From the NCBI GenBank assembly GCA_000499405.2, contig HG738138.1:15268554-15332553 (forward strand): a stretch of DNA of 64,000 bases, written 5' to 3'. The stretch's first letter is position 1. Each line of letters opens with the position of its first letter. Below are positions 55,701 to 64,000 of this stretch, in pieces. The position numbers were made by a program, and so were the translations under genes. Below the pieces are notes generated by a model. It was given only the letters and a program-made list of their open reading frames with translations, had not been told where the DNA came from and did no database searches. Source of the DNA: Onchocerca volvulus (Eukaryota; Nematoda; Chromadorea; Rhabditida; Onchocercidae).

Positions 55701-56304
55701 TAAAATGTTTTTTGAATGCTTCAGGAAAATAATTGAGCAAGCAACTAACTATTAAGAAATTTATTTATTTTCCTCCTTTTAAATTTTAACATAAATATGA
55801 TCCTGAAATTTACACACTAATCTAATTCTTCAATAATCCTATTTTATGCAACCATTTAATGATAACATTAGTTCTAATAAAATCAAATTCTGCAATTCGA
55901 TTTATAGAAATTTAAAATTGACAATTTTTGATCCAGCAAAAGTTTTTCGACTGCTGATAAATATCCGAAATACAAATAATGATTGGAGAAATAAGGAATA
56001 AGAGAAGTAGAGAAAGCTAAACCAAAAAATGGCAATTTTTTGAAATATAGAAAGTTTGTATTTTCGTTTATCGCATCGATTTTCTTATTTTTGGCTTAAC
56101 TGATAACTTCCGTTTAAATATATCTGCAAAATTCATTTAAATATCTCATTTACTTTTTCTTTATCACTTAATTACTTCCTCTTATTTCAATTACTTTCTA
56201 TCATCCAATTTTGCACAAATAAACATTAAATGTTAAGCATTTAATTAATCGCAACAATGAAAATAATTAAAAAAAAACAAACCTGAAATAGGAGTATGTG
56301 ACAT
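49722..56304 (-). CDS. Unrecognised 150-residue protein, four exons
   Basis: Minus-strand exons 56283-56304, 53189-53337, 51369-51484 and 49722-49887; phases 1, 0, 2 agree and give 453 bases including TGA. Donors are GTTTGT, GTTTGA and GTTAGT, acceptors GTCAG, TTTTAG and TTTCTAG. The protein begins MSHTPIS, then VHNPSPYLRRYRLPAIN, LLSPVDNCAKLAFISAINFQ, a Ser/Thr-rich middle (TVISNSDSTEF), a poly-Thr stretch and an amphipathic charged segment FRFVARELEKKCHECDRIAG near the C-terminus. No signal peptide or membrane segment is visible, so it is probably intracellular. I cannot name a family. Uncertainties: the last exon has a second open frame (ending GLPV) with poorer codon usage, and the first exon is only 22 bases with no obvious trans-splice site, so an upstream exon is possible. 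AATAAA follows the stop by 40 bases. Confidence 0.62.
50431..50640. repeat. ~30-bp minisatellite, about seven copies
   Basis: Units of the form AGAATAAGGTTACGATAGCA followed by GAAAATATTGC, with substitutions and 3-6 base length changes. It lies in intron 3 of the 150-residue gene. Confidence 0.8.
54000..56282. other. Intron 1 of the 150-residue gene, nothing further seen
   Basis: AT-rich sequence with T and A runs. Open frames at 54343-54552 and 55073-55282 (minus) are low-complexity Lys/Ile/Phe frames without splice-site support. Confidence 0.5.
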
Positions 56305-57160
56305 ATTTTTGCAGTAAAGTAGCGCACACACAGGTTTTTCGCTCGTATCGTATTCGCAATATAATATTATAAAAACATAAAAAATTGTAATCGTAAAAAC
56401 TAGGCAATCTTATCAGTACTCTTATCAATCAAAATTCTTACAATAATCAATTTGAAAAAATAGAAGCAATTTTATCAGCATTTTTACAATAATCAGTTTC
56501 AAATATCTAAGCGATAGAAATTTTATTAATATATTTTTATTTTATCCAACATATTTTATTTTCCATCAAATTCAAATATACAAGCAAATTATTCAACATT
56601 TGAATTAATAGGCATATTTTCAACAAAAACAACTATATTTGCATGTTTTTCGGCAATTAAAACTTTCATAACTAATCGACTTCGAAAAAAAAAAAAAAGA
56701 GAGAAAAAGACGAAAATTGTGGCCTTCAAGGCTTTATAATCAAAAAAAAAAGTGGAAAAATGGAAGAATAAATATATGTAAGTGAAGTTTGATAGAGTGG
56801 AAAATATTTGAAAAGATTATTTTTTCTTACCATTTAGTAAAAAGCTTTAGCATCGTCATCTTCTCTTCTCAGTTTTTTTTTTGGATGGGAGAAAAAAAGA
56901 AAAGAAAAACCAATGATTTTGAGTTTTAAAGTCTTTGTTAAAAAGAGTAGTGATAGTTTGAAAGAAGAAGAAAAACAAATAATAATTGCAATTTGAAGTA
57001 TATACATATTGAAGCTTGTTATGAAAGAGGGGAATTTTTGAAAATTGATGGATGAAATATTTGGAATAAATATATTTATCAGTAACTATGATCTTTTTTG
57101 CTCTCTCTAAAATATACTTTTCTTCTTCCTCCCTTATTTTCTTTTCCCCCGTTCTTTTAG

Positions 57161-57632
57161 TTCACCAGTAGGTTTATCTCGCGCCTTAATATCATCTTGC
57201 CCATACATGTATATTTATACCAATGGAATCATCCCCATAAGTATTCGCGTTAATGAAGCAACAGTAAGTCTTGAGCTTATTAGCACAGCAAAATTTTTAA
57301 GTATCGAAATAAACAAAAGATTTAAAATTTTATAAACATATCACACTTTTTTTCCTAATTTTAAAAATTTTCAAAAATTCAAAAATATTACCAATAGAAA
57401 CGGTCGAACGTCCAAACTTGACAATTAAGCTAGTCATTCATTACGGTGAGACCAAGCAAAACAGACAGGTACTGTATATTTTCAATATTAATTTTAATAT
57501 TTTTTCTAAGTATTATTTAATTCCTATATACTTTATTATATTCTATTTTTCCCCCGTCTTTTTATTCACCAGTGAATTTATCCCGCCCTTTTAATTCACT
57601 AGTAGTTTTATCACTCGCTTATATCCATTCAT

Positions 57633-57672
<40 letters not shown>

Positions 57673-57952
57673 CATCAAAATGAAAATTTACCCCCATAAA
57701 TATTTGTTACTAGAAATAATAAGAGGTTAAAATATTTTGAAATGAAGTAAACAAAAAAAGAATTAAATTTTCATGAAAAATATCATATTAATTATAATAT
57801 TATTTTCTTATTCAAATTTTATTCATTTTTTTAAAAATTTGTTTGCTTCATTCTTATATTTGCAGGATTGCTTATGCTTGAATGCTTTTTCTTTCTGTCA
57901 TCTTTCATATATTTCATTTGAAGATTATGAAAAATGTTCGACAAATATGTAA
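57161..57952 (+). CDS. Candidate small gene with a cysteine-containing C-terminal exon
   Basis: Three protein-like segments with splice sites. 57161-57263 (TTTTAG acceptor, GTAAGT donor) encodes VGLSRALISSCPYMYIYTN and onward. 57398-57468 (AATAG acceptor, CAG/GTACTG donor) encodes TVERPNLTIKLVIHYGETKQ. 57866-57952 (TTTGCAG acceptor, then TAA) encodes DCLCLNAFSFCHLSYISFED, then YEKCSTNM. Exons two and three join in phase 0. The first and second do not fit phase with the GTAAGT donor; a weaker donor GTATTC at about 57239 would fit. The first segment also has a diverged repeat at 57.55-57.71 kb, so it may be repeat-derived. No start codon can be fixed and no family is recognised. It would be divergent from the 150-residue gene. 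Confidence 0.28.
57545..57715. repeat. Diverged duplicate of 57115-57260
   Basis: TTCCCCCGTCTTTTTATTCA, then CCAGTGAATTTATCCCGCC, TATATCCATTCATCTT and CCCCATAAATATT align in order with the sequence around the first candidate exon at 57.16 kb. A (TA)n run is inserted at 57637-57664. Confidence 0.6.
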
Positions 57953-58085
57953 AATTTCGTGGAAACGTAAAAATTTCTCCTTTTTACTTCCGCTTCTTAA
58001 TCATTCTTTTGCTCCTGCTTCTGCTTGAAAACACATAAATAATTGGCTAACAATTAGTAAAATAATAAATGACAACAATCACAAT

Positions 58086-58103
58086 GATGATAATAATGAT
58101 AAC

Positions 58104-58170
<67 letters not shown>
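58086..58170. repeat. (AAT)n microsatellite
   Basis: About 25 AAT units after a GATAATAATGATAACGATAG lead-in. Confidence 0.95.
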
Positions 58171-58171
<1 letters not shown>

Positions 58172-59895
58172 GCATTCAAGCATTCTACTACATCAGATAT
58201 ATTTAGGAAGTGATATACAAAAGGATGAAGAAGTGAGGATGATTTTCGAGAAAAATGAACAAAGCCTTTATCTTTTTATTATACTCAAAAATAAGAAAGA
58301 GAGGGAGAGGGGGAGGAGAAAAAAGAAAAGGAGAAAAAGGATAAAAAATCAATCATTTTATTCAGAAAAGAAATTTTAGTACGGAAATATACTAACAGAC
58401 CATATGCATATATTTTTGTAAATTGTTCCATATTCGGAATTTAACATAATGTGAGAGAAATTTGCGTTTAAATTAATTTTTTCTATAATTCATCAATTAC
58501 AATCGAATTTAGAGGAATTTTTTTAATGCATTTGTTATTGTTATTATTATTATTAATATTTTAAAACTTTATTTAAATTGAAAATATTTAGCGTATGAAT
58601 AAGTAAAAATTATGCACAAATTTACGAATAATAACACTTTTCATTTTTCAACATTTTTATTGGCATGGCATAAGGGAAATAAATGTTTACTTTTCATTTT
58701 AAAAAATCAATTTCACGTTTTTTTAAGCATTTCGTGAATTTACTCTAACCAATAAATGCATTATACGCCATTTCACAGCAATTAAAATATGATAGAATAT
58801 TTGACAAAAATAATTTCCTGTTGAAATTTGAAGATAATACTTGTCATACATTCGAGATCAAGATCGAGATTGAATGATCAAATTTGCCATATTTTTACCA
58901 AATATAAACTTGCCAGAAGACAAATACTTTATTTATTCTTTCATTAATTATTGATACAGTTTCATTATCAATAATCAATCAAATGGCAATCTAATCAATA
59001 ATCAATTTCACTAATTAATTAATTAAAAATTTAATAGTATGAAGCTATGCTAATCAATCAGCACGGTATATTTGGTGCGAAATAATGATGATTTTTCAAA
59101 ATCTGATTTGCTGAATGATGAATGCATCCTCTATTTGATTTCTCCGATCATTATATTGTCATTTTTTCAGAGAATAATTAGATTTAAGAAATCTGAAAAT
59201 TGCAAATGTGACTCATTCCAACGAAAAATCGCTGGAAAAATCATGCGTATTCAGTTTCCTTTAATATTTAAATATAAGCAACTCTTCTGTTTATAATTTG
59301 TACTTTTAAAGTGAATTTCTCCAGAATAGAACTACAAAAGATCGAATATACTTGAGGAAATCGTAAATTCCTGGCTAACATTTTATTTGAGAAATTATTT
59401 ATATTTCCTTTGTTGTTGTTCCACTTTCTGTTTCTCCTGTTGTTAGAAATATTCATTAAGTATTACTTCGCAAATTTTAATATTCGATCCTTTCACTACT
59501 TTAAATTAGATAATATACAATATTGCAGGTAATCGACCTTAATAAAGGTAATTCGAGAAATAACATATTCAACGTTTATAATTATGGATTGAAGACTTCG
59601 ATTTTATCTAATTTTAATTGTTGATTCATGTAAATACAACAATACATTGCGATTAGAAAATGGTTACACTAATAACTAAATAAAAATTCAATTCCGAAAT
59701 TTAACAATTAATTTGCCCTCTTTTTGAAATGCGCCAAACAATTATTAATTCATAATCCCACATTTTTTAAGAAGTAATTAATAGATTTTATGATTTTATC
59801 GTGATAAATATTATGCAACAATTTTTCAACAATATCTTTGACGAAATAATTTTTACAGTTCATTGGCTCAATTGTATCATTTGATCATATTTTTT
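58171..59895. other. Intergenic, no supported gene
   Basis: AT-rich. A frame at 59072-59296 (plus) contains CKCDSFQRKIAGKIMRIQFP but has no start, partner exon or recognisable domain. Confidence 0.5.
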
Positions 59896-60420
59896 GGATT
59901 TGATAGCAGCTTTGGCAGAACCAATAACGATATCAAGAATAAGCAAATTCAGCAACAAAATGGTATGCAGTTAAGATAACAATCAAATCTATTTAAAAAA
60001 AAAAACTACAATTTGACGAAAATAATAAATAATTAACTCAACATTTGGTTCATTTCACAGCACCAAATTTGCTTATCAAAAATTGTCTGCATGGAGAACT
60101 CATTCAATGTCTACGCATCATTTAAACAAGTAAGACGTCAAAATCATTGAAAGTTTGAGAATAGGTTGACGACGTTTCATCCCACAATTCTTTTAATCAT
60201 TAGCTTTACCGAAAATAACAGCTTCATCATATACACCAGCTATGCTGAGGAACTTCAGAGGAAACCAGCCATTAGATTGTTCGATTAGTCTTACGTCTCT
60301 GTACTAAAGTCAGACGATCGATTTGCAGGTCATAATTGCTTCCGACTTTCACCAGATTTTTCCCTTGGCTTCATCCTGCTCAGGTATAAGCACTAAATAT
60401 ACGAAAAAAGTTTTAACTTG
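59896..60420 (+). pseudogene. Coding relic, copy B of the 14.1 kb sequence, with flanking exon-like pieces
   Basis: 60060-60245 matches 14115-14310. One frame gives LLIKNCLHGELIQCLRII then TAA; another, after a TTCACAG acceptor, gives HQICLSKIVCMENSFNVYAS then FKQ with a good GTAAGA donor. Upstream, 59906-59960 encodes ALAEPITISRISKFSNKM before GTATGC. Downstream, NSFIIYTSYAEELQRKPAIR leads to TAG, then SYVSVLKSDDRFAGHNCFRL and more up to CAG/GTATAA. The composition is coding-like throughout, but no single spliced model avoids stops or phase breaks, so I call it a decayed gene or element. It lies tail-to-tail with phosphomevalonate kinase. Confidence 0.4.
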
Positions 60421-60484
60421 ATACTGTTTTTCCTTCTTTTCCATTTTCTGCGTTTTCCAATTTCAGAAAAAGAAGGACAGGAAA

Positions 60485-61670
60485 TTATTTTTGATTCAAC
60501 AACAGTTGATGTATTTCAAAACAAAAATGAGTTATACACTCATCTAAGTTAAGTGGCAGTTTTCCGTCCATAACCTGAATATCGTTTGTAATTACAACAT
60601 CCCATTTAGTATATTCATCAAGACCACATTCAGTCATTTGATCATCAATCCCTTTGATAAATACGAAACCACGCATTTCTCGCATCGATAAAGTTGATTC
60701 AACGCGTAGCAATCTGTAAACTATTAGAAGTAAACTATTTATTTTTGTTTCCCGCTTGCTTAAAAATATAATTTAGGATAAATTTAATCTTTCGATGAAA
60801 AAGATAAAAATTAGAAGCAATATCAATTAAGTCAGTTTGAAAAAGTTCGAAAATTTTGTTGCAGTATTAACAGCTTATAATTAATAATACGGAATAATTT
60901 TTAATCCATATAAATAAAAATGTAAATGTTCGTTATTCATTTCTACACAACGTTTAATTTTTCACTGATTGACTTGAAATCTTGTTATAACGTTGCATTC
61001 GAACAGGCGCGTGTTTAAGAACATTCGGAAATTTAAGATTTTGAACTGAAATTTACATTTTACTTATATAGACTAGCTGGACCGGCTACGTAAAGCATGG
61101 CCTGGTACAGCTAGTGAGATATAATAATAAATGATTATTTAAAATTATGTAACCTTAAATGAGAATTACAATGCATCTTAAAAAATTCAACATCAGACAG
61201 CCGTCGGCAATCAGGTACAATTAATATATCAGTTGAATTTGCTTTCGCTAAAACCTTCCTGAAATGATCAATCGTTTGATTCATTCGGTCTTGTGTAAAA
61301 ATCCAAAACTTAATTTCAGAAAAGTTTCATCCTCTGCAATTATTCTCTTTCTTTATTAATTATTAAATGATAAATGTAGGTAATTTTTCAGCCTAGCTTA
61401 CCTGCAGAAATATCCAGAATCATCGTTTCGTATTTTTTCACCCCAAGCAATCATATCCTGACGATACAGCTCTTTGTATTGCATATCATATTTTAAGCGT
61501 TCAGCATCAATGCCATTCAACTGAGCATATTCCTCCTTGAGCGGATAACTTATACCATAAATAATAACTTTATCACCAATTTCTTTTAATCGATTCGCCA
61601 ACAAATTTCCCACAAAATCCTTACCACATTTTCGCTTACCAGAAAGACAAATGACCACAACAGGTCCCAT
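60485..61670 (-). CDS. PMVK: Phosphomevalonate kinase (animal type), 200 residues
   Basis: Phosphorylates 5-phosphomevalonate with ATP to mevalonate 5-diphosphate, a step toward isopentenyl diphosphate. Nematodes make no sterols from it but need it for dolichol, ubiquinone and protein prenylation. Exons 61402-61670, 61154-61258 and 60485-60713 on the minus strand, phases 2 and 2, 603 bases. The start MGPVVVICLSGKRKCGKDFV carries the Walker-A-like GKRKCGKD of the non-GHMP family. Further family blocks: YPLKEEYAQLNG, QDMIAWGEKIR, DSGYFCRK, LIVPDCRRLSDVEFF, RGFVFIKGIDDQMTECGLDE. The length is close to the 192 residues of the human enzyme. The ATG lies four bases after a TTGCAG acceptor (61674/61675), suggesting trans-splicing. 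Intron 2 carries a Helentron-like miniature element. The Sec61 gamma gene is 945 bp upstream on the same strand. Confidence 0.96.
60901..61114. mobile_element. Miniature Helentron-like element in PMVK intron 2
   Basis: A 214-bp sequence starting TTAATCCATATAAATAAAAA and ending ATTTACATTTTACTTATATA, then GACTAGCTGGACCGGC. The two ends are subterminal inverted repeats, and the right end folds into an imperfect hairpin (CTAGCTGGACC / GGTACAGCTAG, 61073-61114). The interior shares AACGTTGCATTCGAA and GCGTGTTT with the 32.7-33.8 kb element. Non-coding, non-autonomous. Confidence 0.75.
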
Positions 61671-61722
61671 TTGTCTGCAACGATTCCGAATGGAATTATA
61701 CTTTGAAAGAAATTGTAAAAAG

Positions 61723-61840
61723 TTCTCCCAAAACACCAACAGAAATTTGTGTCAGAAATTCTCCTATAATACTAATAGAAATTCGTGTAAAAACAAAAAT
61801 TCTGGCATAATACCAACAGAAATTTGTGTTAAAGGATGGG
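61723..61840. repeat. ~36-41 bp tandem repeat upstream of PMVK, three copies
   Basis: Units TTCTCCCAAAACACCAACAG, TTCTCCTATAATACTAATAG and TTCTGGCATAATACCAACAG, each followed by AAATT(T/C)GTGT. It starts about 50 bp upstream of the PMVK start codon, in promoter or outron sequence. Confidence 0.85.
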
Positions 61841-62607
61841 AAAGTTATTCCTTTGGCTTCGAAAAGTCTCACTCACCCAGATTATCTGGCAAAACGTGTG
61901 CCCTATATCATCCAGTAGTGGCCAGATCGCATATATAAGATACGATTACATAATTCTTCTCTGGAAGAGATGAGTGGGGAATTTAAAATAGCAAAACTTT
62001 TTATATAATACTCAAACACAACAGATGAGTATCAAATGAAGAAAATTCTGAATTATAAACTTCACTTTCCAGCAAAAATTTACAACAAATCATCATTACT
62101 GAACCATTCTTACCTTCTATCAAACAAGAAGTCAATAATTATGCCATTTCATCTGTTTCAGATAGAAAAATTAGGAAAAAAGTAAAGTCTAAATTCCTTT
62201 TCTTTTTAAAGCCTACACATTTCCCAACTGCAGATCACCTCCATCATCAGCACAATATTTGACAATTATTTCATTTTTCAATTTGAAGAACCAGCACTTT
62301 ATAATACTGAAAATTTTAGAATAATGGAAATTATTCGGAAAATTTGCTAAAAAAGAACATGAACAATTAACTTCATTGGTTAGAAATAATTTATTTGGGA
62401 TTTCAAACAATTATTTTAATCGTATCAATATTATGTAACAGAAACATTGAGAGAAAAAAAGAAAAGAAAAAAACAAGAATATGGTACAAAAACTGCCAAA
62501 TACAGAGCAGAATATAAATAACTGGTAGCTCTAACAGGGAGTATCACATCGACCACATATACTATATGATATCATATCGTATATAAATAAATCTAATCAA
62601 TAAAAAA
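61841..62607. other. Spacer between Sec61 gamma and PMVK
   Basis: No exon supported. A minus-strand frame at 62213-62410 (contains YCADDGGDLQLGNV) has no splice context. If the two flanking genes are co-transcribed, this is the intercistronic region. Confidence 0.4.
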
Positions 62608-62613
62608 TTTATT
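62608..62613 (-). terminator. Poly(A) signal of Sec61 gamma
   Basis: AATAAA on the minus strand begins two bases after the TAA stop (GGATAAAAATAAATT), a very short 3'UTR arrangement. Confidence 0.5.
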
Positions 62614-62614
62614 T

Positions 62615-63279
<665 letters not shown>

Positions 63280-63288
63280 TTAAATAAG

Positions 63289-63304
63289 TCTGGAAAAGAA
63301 AAAA
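63289..63304 (-). promoter_or_regulatory. Probable spliced-leader acceptor of Sec61 gamma
   Basis: TTTTTTCTTTTCCAG on the minus strand, with the exon starting at 63289, ten bases before the ATG. This is the best polypyrimidine-AG site in the window. Confidence 0.7.
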
Positions 63305-63744
63305 TTAAAATGAAGTTTAACCTTCACAAAGAAAATTTTGAACAGAATCCAAAACCTTAAATTTTTAATTTGAAAAGCAACACAGCCCAAAATCAGAACT
63401 GTTGTTATTTTTTGACATTTGCTATCTTATCACGATCATCTATCCTCAGTAACGTCAAATTATGAGATACAGCTAAAATCCATGCAGAAAAAAAAAAGAC
63501 CGGAATGTCCTATTTACCCAATTCTATATTCCTTGGGAAAGTGGCATTCAAAAAAAAGCTTACAGTCATAACCACGTACTTTTACTTCTACATTACATCT
63601 AAGCATGCTGATTTCCGAAAAGAACTTAAAATACCAATCTATCTTTTAACTCATCCAATCACTAACTCTTGTTCAAAAGTAGCTACTATGCATTCCAGAA
63701 TCTCTATAGAGGTGCCAAATCTATCGAAATGTCTAAACTAATCT
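63305..63744. other. Upstream of Sec61 gamma, no gene supported
   Basis: A plus-strand frame at 63505-63741 contains ITSKHADFRKELKIPIYLL but has no start context, partner exon or recognised domain. The promoter of Sec61 gamma presumably lies here. Confidence 0.4.
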
Positions 63745-64000
63745 GGAAAGCTTAACTACAGACAATCTGACAACTAACCCGTACAGATAACATCTATTCA
63801 TACCGGCAACTCAGAAAATCTAATCTCCAACAATCTGGAAAAACTAGCCGTACCGGAACCTCAGAAATCTGCTTCCCGACAGTCCGAAACTCACTTCATG
63901 GCCAAATCGGAATCCTAGCCATACAGACAATTCAGGAATCTACTCTTTGGCAACCAGAAAAACCTATCTGTATATGGAGAATCAGACCTATTCTCCAATA
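63745..64000. repeat. GC-richer minisatellite, ~49 bp unit, runs off the window edge
   Basis: Units start at about 63801 (TACCGGCAACTCAGAAAATC), 63851 (TACCGGAACCTCAGAAATCT), 63922 (TACAGACAATTCAGGAATCT) and 63971 (TATATGGAGAATCAGACC). Each appears to consist of two related ~25-bp halves, with an extra half in the second interval. It continues beyond 64000. Confidence 0.75.

Noticed and set aside
61651..61938. 95-residue plus-strand frame next to PMVK
   Set aside because: Overlaps the PMVK start antisense and translates the 40-bp tandem repeat; no independent support.

Overview
The window looks like nuclear DNA of a nematode, most likely a spirurid or filarial (clade III) worm. It is very AT-rich, splice acceptors are mostly TTTCAG, coding genes are broken into small exons by long introns, and several start codons sit a few bases downstream of a polypyrimidine-AG site, as expected for spliced-leader trans-splicing. 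The species call is inference; no rRNA or mitochondrial marker is present. Most long open frames in the raw sequence are chance or simple-repeat frames. The real genes had to be assembled exon by exon from splice phase, protein-like composition and known families.

Layout. 0.2-4 kb, minus: the 5' seven coding exons of a Shaw-type (Kv3) voltage-gated potassium channel (T1 domain to S5); the pore and C-terminus lie left of the window. 4-18.5 kb: no convincing gene; microsatellites, a perfect 29-bp hairpin, a GC-rich coding-like fragment between long direct repeats (13.0-13.3 kb) and a coding relic (14.1-14.3 kb). 18.5-35.2 kb, plus: a four-exon gene for a secreted 188-residue protein with one thrombospondin type-1-like (TSP1) module, its introns full of old tandem repeats; a Helentron-like mobile element with a perfect 19-bp hairpin lies in its last intron. 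36.0-36.8 kb: a foldback element. 38.5-48.9 kb, plus: a ten-exon gene for an 800-residue secreted protein with a TSP1 module at each end, a Gln-rich triplicated segment and a short charged helix between them. 49.7-56.3 kb, minus: a four-exon gene for an unrecognised 150-residue protein. 57.1-58.0 kb, plus: a weak candidate gene. 59.9-60.4 kb: a second copy of the 14.1 kb relic. 60.5-61.7 kb, minus: phosphomevalonate kinase, with a 214-bp Helentron-like miniature element in its second intron. 62.6-63.3 kb, minus: Sec61 gamma, complete in 68 residues. The right edge runs into a minisatellite of about 49 bp unit.

Functionally the window mixes housekeeping genes (isoprenoid synthesis, ER translocon), a neuromuscular channel, and two adjacent secreted TSP1-like genes on the same strand. 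I do not recognise that pair from any described system. It and the orphan 150-residue gene are the most novel protein-coding content. Phosphomevalonate kinase and Sec61 gamma are on the same strand about 0.95 kb apart and could be co-transcribed, but the spacing does not prove an operon.
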